Source: Cohaesibacter marisflavi
GTDB lineage: Bacteria > Pseudomonadota > Alphaproteobacteria > Rhizobiales > Cohaesibacteraceae
DNA: 64,000 nt
NCBI RefSeq assembly: GCF_900115225.1
Contig: NZ_FOVR01000004.1
Coordinates: 186,001 to 250,000 of the forward strand
Reading direction: 5' to 3'
A model generated the notes under the pieces. It saw only the letters and a list, made by a program, of their open reading frames with translations, was not told the origin of the DNA and made no database searches. The first letter of the stretch is position 1, and every line of letters begins with the position of its first letter. Below are positions 28,017 to 36,598 of this stretch, piece by piece. The translations under genes were made by a program, and so were the position numbers.

Positions 28017-29465
28017 ATGTTTAAAGACTTAGGTACCAAGTCTTTGCGAAAAGTTCCACCCATTGCCGAACGGAAAGCACACCGTTCCCTAGCGAGCGTC
28101 GGCCATCGGCTGGCTTGTGCACTGATGACGCTGCTGATCAGCCTGCAGCCATTGCTACTGGCCACGTCCAGCGCCGACGCGCAGGGCCGCCGCGTCCAGT
28201 TGATCCGCGATGCAGAAACCGAGGAACTGATCAAGGACTATGCCCGCCCGATTTTCAAGGCGGCAGGCCTCAAGCCTAGCAATATCCGCATCCATCTGGT
28301 CAAGGATAATAGCTTCAACGCCTTTGTTGTCGATAGCAAGCGCATGTTCATCAATACCGGCACCATTATTCAGGCCAAAACACCCAATGAAATCATCGGG
28401 GTTCTGGCCCATGAAACGGGCCATATTGCCGGAGGTCATCTCATCCGGTTGCGTCAGGCCATGAAACGCGCTCAAACGATCGCGGCAATCGGTATGTTGG
28501 CAGGAGCAGGAGCCATGGCAGCAGGAGCTGCCGCCGGTTCGGGCGATGCTGCACGAGTGGGCACCGCCATCGCCAGCAGCTCGCCCGGCATTGCACAGCG
28601 TACTTTCCTGAGCTATGCCCGCACAGAAGAGACCGCAGCGGACCGCGCCGCAATTCGCTACCTGGCCAAAACCGGTCAGTCAGCGCGTGGCATGTTGGAA
28701 ACCTTCCGCCGCTTTGCTGATCAGTCTCTTTTCTCCAGCCAGTATGTTGACCCCTATATCCAGTCGCATCCCCTGCCCCGTCAGCGCATTGCACAGATTG
28801 AGCGATTGGCCAAAAAGAGCAAATACTACAGCCGGAAAGACAGCGCTTCGTTGCAGCTGCGCCATGATCTTGTACGCGCCAAGCTCGCCGCATTCACACA
28901 AGACCCAAAACGCGTCATGCGCAGTTTCAAGGGCAGAGACCTGCCGAGCCTCTATGCGCAAGCCGTCGTCACCTATCGTCTGGGCAATCGCAACAAAGCC
29001 ATCCGTCAAGTAGACCAGCTCATCAAGGCCCAACCGAACAATCCCTATTTCTGGGAGCTGAAAGGTCAGATCTATCTGGAAACGGGCATGGCAGACAACG
29101 CCATCGCCCCCTTGAACAAAGCGGTTTCCCTGCGCCCCGATGTCGGCATACTCCGCGTCATGCTTGGGCAGGCCATTCTCTCGTCAAAGAATAACAGAAA
29201 CTATAGCGCAGCTGTCAGCCATCTTCAGCGCGGCTTGCAGAATGATCCGGATCTTGCGGTTGGCTATCGTTTTCTGGCACAGGCCTATGAAAATCTGGGC
29301 AACCGCGCCAAGGCCGAAATCGCAACCGCCAACGGCTATTTCGCCTCTGGTGACATTTCGGGAGCAAAAGCCATGGCTGCCCGGGCCAAGAAAAAGCTCA
29401 AACGCGGCTCTCCAGAATGGCTTCAGGCTGATGACATCATGTCGTACAAGCAGCCCAAACTCTAG
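28017..29465 (+). CDS. Periplasmic M48 metalloprotease with TPR repeats (BepA-like)
   Basis: About 482 residues. The start at 28017 follows AAGAAGG by 8 bp; the in-frame GTG 6 bp earlier is too close. A long signal sequence (hydrophobic LACALMTLLISLQPLLLATSS, ending near AQG) directs it to the periplasm. The zinc site is HETGH at residues 132-136, with the third ligand Glu in RTEETAADRAA. A glycine/alanine-rich hydrophobic stretch (MLAGAGAMAAGAAAGSG) lies between them. The C-terminal half carries TPR-like repeats (about 320-480). BepA-type proteins assist or degrade outer-membrane proteins such as LptD; that role is transferred from the family. It is followed by a DsbA-like gene, which suits envelope protein quality control. 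Confidence 0.88.
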   Translation: MFKDLGTKSLRKVPPIAERKAHRSLASVGHRLACALMTLLISLQPLLLATSSADAQGRRVQLIRDAETEELIKDYARPIFKAAGLKPSNIRIHLVKDNSFNAFVVDSKRMFINTGTIIQAKTPNEIIGVLAHETGHIAGGHLIRLRQAMKRAQTIAAIGMLAGAGAMAAGAAAGSGDAARVGTAIASSSPGIAQRTFLSYARTEETAADRAAIRYLAKTGQSARGMLETFRRFADQSLFSSQYVDPYIQSHPLPRQRIAQIERLAKKSKYYSRKDSASLQLRHDLVRAKLAAFTQDPKRVMRSFKGRDLPSLYAQAVVTYRLGNRNKAIRQVDQLIKAQPNNPYFWELKGQIYLETGMADNAIAPLNKAVSLRPDVGILRVMLGQAILSSKNNRNYSAAVSHLQRGLQNDPDLAVGYRFLAQAYENLGNRAKAEIATANGYFASGDISGAKAMAARAKKKLKRGSPEWLQADDIMSYKQPKL

Positions 29466-29658
29466 CGGCTTGAGGCAAGGGATGCAGAGCCTTGCTCGAC
29501 AAAGCACCGCGCCCCGAAAGGGCGTGGCGTATGGTCACAATCAAGTGAACAATTTGAGAATTGTCTCCCATCCTCATCAAACTGCCCTATTCTCAGAGCC
29601 ATTCTAACAGACCAAAATGCTTGCTTACCAAGACAGAAACGCACAAGGACGCCTAATC

Positions 29659-30450
29659 ATGCGCCACAGTTTTTCAAAGATTTCCTCTCTGTTCGCTGCC
29701 ATAGCCTTCATGGGAGTTGCATCCATGCCGGCCAGCGCAGCTGAATTCAACACTGAGCAGAAGCAGGAAATTGAGTCCATCATTTCTGACTATCTTCTCG
29801 AAAACCCTGACCTCATCCGTCAGGTCTTCACCATCCTCAGCCAACAGGAAGCAGAGAAGCAGAAGCAGGCGGAGCTTGAACGCGCCAAATTGGCCCAACA
29901 GGCACTGGTGGAAAATCAGGAAGAACTGTTCAACGCCAAGGATCAGATCGTGTTGGGCAACCCCAAGGGTGATGTGACCCTTGTCGAATTTCTTGATTAC
30001 AACTGCGGCTATTGCAAACAGGCCTTCGGTAGCATGTTGGAGCTAATGGATTCTGACAAAAACCTTCGCGTCGTTCTGAAGGAATGGCCAATCCTTGGCC
30101 CTCAGTCGCAGGAAGCCGCTTTGGTCGCCGTTGGTGTTACCAAAGTTGCGCCGGAGAAATACTGGGACTTTCACAAGGCCATGATGACCATGCGCGGCAC
30201 GGCCAACAAGGAATCCGCACTGCGCGTTGCTGAAAAGCTCGACATCCCACGAGAAGAGCTGGAAAAGCTCTATGAAGACACAGACACCCGCAAGCCGATC
30301 ATGGATGCTTATAGACTGGCTGATGCGCTTAACCTGAATGGTACTCCGGGTTATGTTTTGGGAGACGAAGTCATCCCGGGTTATATTGCTTTGGAAGCCT
30401 TTGAAAGCAAAATTGCCAACTTGCGCAGCTGCGGCTCGACCAGTTGCTGA
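29659..30450 (+). CDS. DsbA family thiol:disulfide interchange protein
   Basis: 263 residues from MRHSFSKISSLF; the frame is open upstream to 29617, but this ATG begins a clear signal peptide ending at ASAAEF. An N-terminal helical region rich in Gln/Glu (about 60-92) precedes the thioredoxin fold. The redox motif is C116-G-Y-C119 in LDYNCGYCKQAF, and the cis-Pro lies in NGTPGYVLG. The layout resembles the DsbA/ScsC-like proteins of alphaproteobacteria, in which the N-terminal helix can drive oligomerisation. The C-terminus has two extra Cys (RSCGSTSC). It lies 193 bp after the M48 protease gene. Confidence 0.9.
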   Translation: MRHSFSKISSLFAAIAFMGVASMPASAAEFNTEQKQEIESIISDYLLENPDLIRQVFTILSQQEAEKQKQAELERAKLAQQALVENQEELFNAKDQIVLGNPKGDVTLVEFLDYNCGYCKQAFGSMLELMDSDKNLRVVLKEWPILGPQSQEAALVAVGVTKVAPEKYWDFHKAMMTMRGTANKESALRVAEKLDIPREELEKLYEDTDTRKPIMDAYRLADALNLNGTPGYVLGDEVIPGYIALEAFESKIANLRSCGSTSC

Positions 30451-30761
30451 TAGAGCGAAACCACGCTGGGTAGAAAAGACTTGGAGAGGCGTCCTTATAC
30501 GCGCCTTTCCCTATTTCCCCAGCAGTTTCCCGCCAAGGTGCAAATCTGCCTTAGAATAGTCTTTTTTGCCAAAAATCATGACGATAACTAGGAATGAAAA
30601 GCATTACCGCCCTTTTCATATCTTTTCACTGAGCTAGGGACCGCCTATAAGGAACCACTAGAGGTCGCCCGCCTCATCGAGCCACCTCTTGCCCAGATCC
30701 AAAGGCTTCATTTGGTAAGGGCAAACGTTACGAATTACTAGTCTCTAGCGCGGAATGCGAA
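30451..30761. other. Gene-free stretch between dsbA-like gene and aroQ
   Basis: 311 bp. It has a hairpin near its left end (30483-30510) and presumably the promoter of the aroQ-accB-accC operon at its right end. I see no gene or repeat. Confidence 0.5.
30483..30510 (+). terminator. Possible terminator of dsbA-like gene
   Basis: GGAGAGGCG pairs with CGCCTTTCC (one G-U pair) around a 10-nt loop, 32 bp past the stop. Only a short pyrimidine run follows. Confidence 0.4.
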
Positions 30762-31205
30762 ATGACAAACACGCTTTATGTTCTCAACGGCCCCAATTTG
30801 AACTTGCTTGGTCTGAGAGAACCCGGCATCTACGGCGCCACCACCTTGAAAGACATCGAGGAGATGTGCAAGGAAAAGGCTGCTGCCATGGGGTGGTCGA
30901 TCGTCTTTCGGCAGAGCAATCATGAAGGTGAACTGATTGACTGGATTCAAGAGGCCCGTGAATATGCACGCGGCATCATTTTCAATCCGGCAGCCTATAC
31001 CCATACATCCGTCGCTTTTCAGGATGCGATCCGGGCGGTCAGCCTTCCAGTTATCGAAGTTCATCTCTCCAACATTCACGCACGCGAATCCTTCCGTCAT
31101 CATTCCTATGTGTCTCCCGCAGCGCTTGGCGTCATATGCGGGCTCAACGCAAAAGGATATGTATTGGCGATCGAAGCGCTCGTGGATCATCTAGAAAGCG
31201 CATAA
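30762..31205 (+). CDS. aroQ: Type II 3-dehydroquinate dehydratase
   Basis: Converts 3-dehydroquinate to 3-dehydroshikimate in the shikimate pathway. 147 residues, a normal type II size. Catalytic Tyr24 lies in REPGIYG after the N-terminal [10 protein letters not shown]; the other active-site segments are [13 protein letters not shown] and [18 protein letters not shown] with the catalytic His. It is first in an operon with accB and accC (gaps of 71 and 21 bp), the classical alphaproteobacterial arrangement. Confidence 0.95.
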   Translation: MTNTLYVLNGPNLNLLGLREPGIYGATTLKDIEEMCKEKAAAMGWSIVFRQSNHEGELIDWIQEAREYARGIIFNPAAYTHTSVAFQDAIRAVSLPVIEVHLSNIHARESFRHHSYVSPAALGVICGLNAKGYVLAIEALVDHLESA

Positions 31206-31276
31206 GGGAAACCTGCCATGTGCTCCAGGCCAAACCTTGTTGCTTGCCTGGTAATCAACCAACGGAATGCGAACAT

Positions 31277-31753
31277 ATGACCAAAGAAAAAAGCAAACTT
31301 GATCCTGATTTCATCCGTCAACTGGCGGAGCTGGTTAAGTCTCAGGACCTGACTGAAATTGAGATCGAGCAGGAAGACTTGCGTATTCGTGTTGCCCGTG
31401 AGATCGTCGTGCAGCAGGCCGTTGCAGCGCCTCAGGCTGCTGCTCCATTGGCTGCGCCTGCCGCCGCCGGAGCCTTGGCGCCTGCCCCAGCCGCTGGTGC
31501 TGAAGCTGACGCCAATCTTGCCAACGCGGTCCGTTCACCGATGGTCGGTACTGCCTATCTCTCTCCGGAACCGGGCTCTGCTCCATTTGTCTCCGTAGGC
31601 GATCAGGTCAGCCTGGGCGATACCCTCATGATCGTTGAAGCCATGAAAACCATGAACCAGATTCCTGCCACCAAAGCCGGCAAAATCACGGCTATTCTGG
31701 TGGAAGACGCCCAGCCCGTCGAATTCGACGAGCCGCTGGTCATCATTGAATAG
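31277..31753 (+). CDS. accB: Acetyl-CoA carboxylase biotin carboxyl carrier protein
   Basis: Carries biotin for acetyl-CoA carboxylase, the first step of fatty acid synthesis. 158 residues from [12 protein letters not shown]. The frame is open to 31136 inside aroQ, but that part is the aroQ shadow. An N-terminal helical domain is followed by an Ala/Pro-rich linker (about 45-75) and the biotinyl domain. Lys124 in VEAMKTMNQ is the biotinylation site. It lies directly upstream of accC. Confidence 0.96.
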   Translation: MTKEKSKLDPDFIRQLAELVKSQDLTEIEIEQEDLRIRVAREIVVQQAVAAPQAAAPLAAPAAAGALAPAPAAGAEADANLANAVRSPMVGTAYLSPEPGSAPFVSVGDQVSLGDTLMIVEAMKTMNQIPATKAGKITAILVEDAQPVEFDEPLVIIE

Positions 31754-31774
31754 TCAGGAATGTAGGGGAAATCC

Positions 31775-33115
31775 ATGTTTTCAAAGGTTCTCATCGCAAA
31801 CCGGGGTGAAATCGCCCTTCGCGTCTTGCGAGCCTGTAAAGAACTAGGCATTCAGACGGTGGCCATCCATTCCACCGCTGATGCCGAAGCAATGCATGTC
31901 AAACTGGCAGATGAAAGCGTGTGCATCGGCCCGCCGTCTGCCCGTGACAGCTATCTCAATATCCCGCAAATTCTGGCTGCCTGTGAAATCACCGGCGCCG
32001 ACGCGGTCCACCCCGGTTACGGCTTCCTGTCCGAGAATGCCCGCTTTGCGCAAATTCTCGAAGAGCACAAGATCAGCTTTATCGGCCCGAGCGCGGAACA
32101 TATCCGCATCATGGGCGACAAGATCGCAGCCAAGCAAACCGCAAAACGCCTCGGCATTCCGGTGGTTCCCGGCTCTGAAGGCGGGGTCGACAGCGCTGAA
32201 GACGCCAAGCGCGTTGCCGCAGAAATGGGCTATCCGGTGCTGATCAAGGCCGCATCAGGCGGTGGTGGCAAGGGCATGCAGGTTGTGCACTCCGAAGACA
32301 AGATGGAACTTGCCTTCACCACAGCCCGCTCTGAAGCAGCAGCCAACTTCGGCGACTCCACGGTCTATGTCGAGAAATATCTCGAAAAGCCGCGCCACAT
32401 CGAAGTGCAGGTCATGGGTGATGGCAAGGGCCACGCCATCCATTTGGGCGAGCGCGATTGCTCTTTGCAGCGCCGTCACCAGAAGGTCTGGGAAGAAGCC
32501 CAATCCCCTGCTCTGAATTCGGAGCAGCAGAACCGGATTGGCGATATCTGTGCCAAAGCCATGCAGGGTCTTGGCTATTCCGGAGCCGGTACGATCGAGT
32601 TTCTTTATGAGAATGGTGAGTTCTATTTCATCGAAATGAACACCCGCCTGCAGGTAGAGCATCCGGTCACCGAATCCATTACGCGCATTGACCTTGTCAA
32701 CGAGCAGCTCAAGGTGGCCTGCGGTGCCGGTCTTGATATCCGTCAGGAAGACATCAAGTTCCAGGGCCATGCCATCGAATGCCGTATCAATGCCGAGAAC
32801 CCGGAGACCTTCGTGCCTTCACCGGGCAAGATCACCTATTATCATCCACCAGGAGGCCTCGGCGTGCGCGTTGATTCCGGCGTCTATCAGGGCTATTCCA
32901 TTCCGCCCTACTATGACAGCCTGATCGGCAAACTGATCGTAACCGGTCGCAACCGGGTGGAATGCATGATGCGCCTGCGGCGCGCTCTGGATGAATTCGT
33001 CGTTGACGGCATCCAGACCACGCTGCCTCTGTTCCGCGATCTGGTTGACAATGCCGACATCGCCAACGGTGCTTATGATATTCACTGGCTGGAAAAATAT
33101 CTTGCTTCCAAGTAA
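31775..33115 (+). CDS. accC: Acetyl-CoA carboxylase biotin carboxylase subunit
   Basis: 446 residues; carboxylates biotin on AccB using ATP and bicarbonate. The N-terminal biotin-carboxylase domain starts with MFSKVLIANRGEIALR. The ATP-grasp domain has the glycine loop KAASGGGGKGMQ, the metal and bicarbonate residues in GTIEFLYENGEFYFIEMNTR, and RLQVEHPVTE with the catalytic Arg. The C-terminal domain ends at about residue 440, as usual. The operon ends at a strong terminator 37 bp downstream. Confidence 0.97.
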   Translation: MFSKVLIANRGEIALRVLRACKELGIQTVAIHSTADAEAMHVKLADESVCIGPPSARDSYLNIPQILAACEITGADAVHPGYGFLSENARFAQILEEHKISFIGPSAEHIRIMGDKIAAKQTAKRLGIPVVPGSEGGVDSAEDAKRVAAEMGYPVLIKAASGGGGKGMQVVHSEDKMELAFTTARSEAAANFGDSTVYVEKYLEKPRHIEVQVMGDGKGHAIHLGERDCSLQRRHQKVWEEAQSPALNSEQQNRIGDICAKAMQGLGYSGAGTIEFLYENGEFYFIEMNTRLQVEHPVTESITRIDLVNEQLKVACGAGLDIRQEDIKFQGHAIECRINAENPETFVPSPGKITYYHPPGGLGVRVDSGVYQGYSIPPYYDSLIGKLIVTGRNRVECMMRLRRALDEFVVDGIQTTLPLFRDLVDNADIANGAYDIHWLEKYLASK

Positions 33116-33152
33116 AGCATTGCCTTGAATTTCCATTCAGCACAATATTATG

Positions 33153-33181
33153 AAGACCGCGCACATTGGGCGCGGTCTTTT
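33153..33181 (+). terminator. Intrinsic terminator of aroQ-accB-accC
   Basis: GACCGCGC and GCGCGGTC form a perfect 8-bp stem, extended by AA/TT, with a 7-nt loop followed by TTTT. It separates the operon from aat. Confidence 0.88.
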
Positions 33182-33239
33182 GCGTTCCAAAGGTGACAAT
33201 TGCACAAACTGTAAAGAGAGCTGTGGTAAAGTCCCGAGC

Positions 33240-33881
33240 ATGACTGACGACTCATCCTTCATGGAAATCACCCCCCAGATTCTTCTCAGGGCCTATGCCT
33301 GCGGCATTTTCCCCATGGCGGAAAGCGCCGATGACCCTTCCATGTTCTGGATCGAACCGGAACTGCGCGGCATCATCCCACTGGATGCCTTTCACATCCC
33401 CAAAAGAATGCGCCGTACCATGCGCACGACCCCCTTTCAGATTCGCGTCGACACGGACTTTGGTGGTGTTATGGATGCTTGTGCAGAAGCTGCACCGGAT
33501 CGCCCCACAACCTGGATCAATCCGCAAATCCACATGCTCTATAGGGAGCTGTTTGACATGGGGCACTGCCACTCGGTGGAAGTGTGGGATGGAGAGCGGC
33601 TCGTAGGTGGCCTTTATGGCGTCAGCTTGGGGCGGGCATTTTTTGGCGAGAGCATGTTCTCACGCGAGCGGGATACATCCAAGATGGCGCTGATCCATCT
33701 GGTTGAACGGCTCAACGCAGGGGGCTTCACGCTGTTGGATACGCAGTTCATCACCGACCATCTTAAGCAGTTCGGCACCATCGAGATACCCAAGGAAGAA
33801 TATCACGCACTGCTGGACCATGCCATGCATACCCGCGCCGACTTCTATGCCCTCGACAAGGAGACCGAAGACGAAGCATAA
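33240..33881 (+). CDS. aat: Leucyl/phenylalanyl-tRNA--protein transferase
   Basis: Adds Leu or Phe to proteins with N-terminal Lys or Arg, marking them for ClpAP (N-end rule). About 213 residues from [13 protein letters not shown]; the frame is open to 33150, but that part covers the accC terminator. Family segments: [73 protein letters not shown] and [15 protein letters not shown]. It often follows accBC in alphaproteobacteria. It converges on the DUF2155 gene with only 58 bp between the stops. Confidence 0.95.
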   Translation: MTDDSSFMEITPQILLRAYACGIFPMAESADDPSMFWIEPELRGIIPLDAFHIPKRMRRTMRTTPFQIRVDTDFGGVMDACAEAAPDRPTTWINPQIHMLYRELFDMGHCHSVEVWDGERLVGGLYGVSLGRAFFGESMFSRERDTSKMALIHLVERLNAGGFTLLDTQFITDHLKQFGTIEIPKEEYHALLDHAMHTRADFYALDKETEDEA

Positions 33882-33939
33882 CGCACTGACTTGAAAAGAA
33901 GACTGTTTACACCCACCGGATCAATGGATGGTTGCCATA

Positions 33940-34335
33940 TCAATTGGGTGAAGGCACTTCTGTGGACTGCTTGCAACCAACCAGCCAGACATCATAAACC
34001 GGATGCTCGACAGCATTCATGCCGGGACTGGAGGCAAACATCCAGCCGGTGAAGATCCGCCGCACTTTGCGCTCAAGCGTAATCTCGTCCACCTCGACAA
34101 ATGCGGTTTCCTCCTGCCGCTCCGTTTCCGGACGCGTATAGCAAACCCGTGGGGTTACCTGCAGGGAACCGAACTGCACTGTCTCATTGATATAGACATC
34201 AAACTGGATCATCCGGGCGGTGATCTTGTCCAGACCAGCGAAAGTGGCAACCGGATTGGAAACCTCTTCTGCCTTGACCTGCAAGCTCATCAAGCAACCC
34301 AATAAGAACAGAGAAGCAATCACCATTCTTCTCAT
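33940..34335 (-). CDS. DUF2155 domain-containing exported protein
   Basis: 131 residues from MRRMVIASLFLLG, preceded by a GGGGG-type ribosome site; the frame is open to 34371. A signal peptide (cleavage near KAEEV) is followed by a domain with ITARMIQFDVYINETVQFGSLQV, CYTRPETERQEETAFVEV, KVRRIFTGWMFASSPGMNAVEHPVYDVWLVGC. This is the DUF2155 pattern found in alphaproteobacteria next to accBC/aat and the NDUFA12 gene. The two Cys may form a disulfide. Function unknown. Confidence 0.85.
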   Translation of the reverse strand: MRRMVIASLFLLGCLMSLQVKAEEVSNPVATFAGLDKITARMIQFDVYINETVQFGSLQVTPRVCYTRPETERQEETAFVEVDEITLERKVRRIFTGWMFASSPGMNAVEHPVYDVWLVGCKQSTEVPSPN

Positions 34336-34638
34336 GATCCAGCCCCCTTTGCGGCCCTGCATAATATTCATTCAAAACTCCGACAATCGGCGGCCCTGTA
34401 TCAGCTTAGCCAAACGAAGCGCCAAGACCACCCCGTTCCTAGCCCTCTTTTAGGGCAAAAGGCAAGGCTGATTTGCCGATACCCCCGGCTTGGCGGCAGA
34501 AGTCCATTGAACCGCCATACACCCTTGTGGCGGAGATACGAGGCAGGATTGTGACTGGAAGGCATGCTTTTGGACAGAAAAGGCGATTCTTTATGTCTCG
34601 CCCTATTCAGACAGCATTGAGGAATGGGCTAAGCCGGC
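34336..34638. other. Gene-free stretch before the DUF2155 gene
   Basis: 303 bp between two same-strand genes. A 14-bp perfect palindrome (CTAAGCCGGCTTAG, 34629-34642) overlaps the stop codon of the NDUFA12-like gene. Nothing else stands out. Confidence 0.5.
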
Positions 34639-35055
34639 TTAGGGCGCCCATGCTTCATAGTCCGGCGCGCTATCGGATTTCTCAGTTTTGGCTGCCAGAA
34701 GAGATCCCTTCGGCCGATAGGCCTTCCCGGTGCCGGTCATGTTAGGCTGATGCGCACGCTCCCAAGACCAGTGCTGAATAGCCTGCTCGCTGGGTGGCAC
34801 ATCGGTACGGTAATGCATCCAGCCATGCCAACCAGCCGGAATAGCACTCGCCTCCGCAGGATTGGCATAAACCACCCAGCGGCGTTCGCCCTTGCGATTG
34901 CCCGTATAGCTTTTGTTTCTGGAGACATTCTGCTTGTAATATTTGTTGCCGAAAGTGTCCTGGCCAACGAAAACTCCGAACCTTTTGGTGTGCAACCAGG
35001 TTCCGAACGTCGTTTTACCCCACCATGTGAACAGAAGAAGCAGAAAGTTTTTCAT
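34639..35055 (-). CDS. NADH:ubiquinone oxidoreductase accessory subunit, NDUFA12 family
   Basis: 138 residues. Homologue of the supernumerary complex I subunit NDUFA12/B17.2, which alphaproteobacteria share with mitochondria. The diagnostic middle part is KRFGVFVGQDTFGNKYY followed by RRWVVYA, IPAGWHGWMHYRTD and the HQPNMTGTGKAYRP tail. It binds at the foot of the peripheral arm of complex I. It is not near the nuo genes here but sits beside the DUF2155 gene, as in other members of the class. Confidence 0.95.
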   Translation of the reverse strand: MKNFLLLLFTWWGKTTFGTWLHTKRFGVFVGQDTFGNKYYKQNVSRNKSYTGNRKGERRWVVYANPAEASAIPAGWHGWMHYRTDVPPSEQAIQHWSWERAHQPNMTGTGKAYRPKGSLLAAKTEKSDSAPDYEAWAP

Positions 35056-35165
35056 GACGACCCGTTATTTATGCAGTTCGAACAGGGACACTATGACTAC
35101 ATATTTTCGCGGATGTCCAGAGACGGCAAGGAAAAATCCGACGAATGGATTGCCCTGCCCGCCAG

Positions 35166-35918
35166 CTACCGCCGTCGGCCGCCAACGCTGGCAAAGCGTG
35201 GAGATCTCGATGGTCGCGACGAGGTAGATGCAGCATCACCTTCTTTGTGGGACCGACCAGAGCCACGACCGCTCCAGAGAGACGGCTTGGCCTGTGCATC
35301 AATAAATTCTTCCTCTTCGTCGGCTTTATGCAGAATGCGGTCAACATCGCGCTGGCTCCGTCTGGCCTGCGGCAAGGTCTGTTCATGGAACTGGCGCGCC
35401 TTGGCAAGAGAGCGCAATCTGTTGCGCTTTTCCTCAAGCACCTCTTCCATGCCATCGATCACATAGCGATCCCCATCAAGGAGCATCAGTCGTTTGTCGC
35501 TACATAGGGACGCGATCCTTTGCTGAATCGCAGCAGACGACATGGGCTTGGCCAGAACATGATGCGCCCCGGTTTCAAACAGTTTGGCCACACGCTGCTC
35601 TGTCGCATGGGCAGTCACCACGATCACCGGAATGTAGCATAGTGGCTTCATCGTTGCGTTGCGGATAAGGCTGAGCAACTGCATACCAGACATGGGGGCC
35701 ATGTTGAGGTCGGTGACAATGACATTGGGCGGTTCATGCATGATGGCATGCAGTGCAACATCGGCCCGATCATAGGTGCGGACCCGAGCGACCTTCATCG
35801 AAGAAATCATTGATCGAATCATTGTCAGCACAGACTTGGAGTCGTCGACAATAACAATATCGAGCGATTCGATACTAAGCCCGTAAGCCGCATGATGTTC
35901 CAGAAATCCATCCAACAT
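35166..35918 (-). CDS. Orphan response regulator with receiver domain
   Basis: About 250 residues from MLDGFLEHHAAYG; the frame is open to 36173, but the extra N-terminus is not family-like and reaches back toward the nrdJ promoter. Receiver domain at about 18-140: acidic pair D25-D26, phospho-acceptor D70 in IVTDLNMAPMSG, switch Thr102 and Lys124 in VLAKPMS. No DNA-binding output domain follows; instead there is a charged helical segment (LEEKRNRLRSLAKARQFHEQ) and a Ser/Arg/Gly-rich tail. No histidine kinase gene is near. It probably acts through protein contacts, and partner and process are unknown. Confidence 0.85.
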   Translation of the reverse strand: MLDGFLEHHAAYGLSIESLDIVIVDDSKSVLTMIRSMISSMKVARVRTYDRADVALHAIMHEPPNVIVTDLNMAPMSGMQLLSLIRNATMKPLCYIPVIVVTAHATEQRVAKLFETGAHHVLAKPMSSAAIQQRIASLCSDKRLMLLDGDRYVIDGMEEVLEEKRNRLRSLAKARQFHEQTLPQARRSQRDVDRILHKADEEEEFIDAQAKPSLWSGRGSGRSHKEGDAASTSSRPSRSPRFASVGGRRR

Positions 35919-36598
35919 TCTGTTTTCTCGCACCTTTTCCTGAGGTTGAAGGACAGGATGCCACAGAGCGATTAATTCACGTTCAAAAAGCGGCGGTGAA
36001 TTTGATTTCAATTTTAACAGATTTGTTTCAGCGCCTAAGAAAGTTAATTTCCCCACTGCTCCACCATCCAAGGCGCAGATTTTTCCCATTCCTGATCGGA
36101 CCACAAAAAACACTACATATAGATTGACAGAAAAACACGACCCACAAGGAATAGTCCTTCTTGCGTTCATCATCGCAAGAATCCATAATCCGAACCGTCA
36201 AGACAGCGGCGTCTCTGGACTTGTGCTCCAGACTTCCTGTTCCAGCATCATTGAAAATAACCAAGCTCGAAATCGAAACGGCCAGTGGGTAACTCTGTGT
36301 TTGTTGAAAGGTTCGGGTTGGGGATTTTTATGCGCTTAAAACAGGGGGAAAAAAGCAAGAAGCACAAGATATAGGCTCGCCAACATAACATAGACACCAT
36401 ATATAGATTTTGTTAACCTTATGAGAATCTACTGGTGTCATCAAAACGAAGCCATTGTGCCACGATTCGCTTGTGACACAGATTCAGAATTTCACAGAAG
36501 ATCGGCTCTTTCCGAGGCCAGGAAACCCGATTGACTGACCCATTCAGCCTGCTGACGCCAATTGAAAGTCAGCAATACCTTTGCCAAGGGGATTTATA
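35919..36598 (+). promoter_or_regulatory. Intergenic region and promoter of nrdJ
   Basis: 680 bp between the divergent response regulator and nrdJ genes. It contains two NrdR-box-like palindromes (36362-36377 and 36394-36409). I see no B12 riboswitch core, no credible gene and no terminator. Confidence 0.6.
36362..36409. promoter_or_regulatory. Pair of NrdR-box-like sites upstream of nrdJ
   Basis: GCACAAGATATAGGCT at 36362 and ACACCATATATAGATT at 36394 both resemble the NrdR box ACACTATATATAGTGT. Their starts are 32 bp apart, about three helical turns, the spacing usual for paired NrdR boxes. They lie about 190-237 bp before the nrdJ ATG. NrdR is the ATP/dATP-sensing repressor of ribonucleotide reductase genes; binding here is inferred. 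Confidence 0.65.

Noticed and set aside
36330-36374. 14-codon basic peptide frame in the nrdJ leader
   Set aside because: No good ribosome site and it ends inside an NrdR-like box; no sign of a leader-peptide attenuator.
35919-36598. Cobalamin riboswitch before nrdJ
   Set aside because: I looked for the B12-box core because the enzyme uses cobalamin and did not find it; the NrdR-like boxes explain regulation better.
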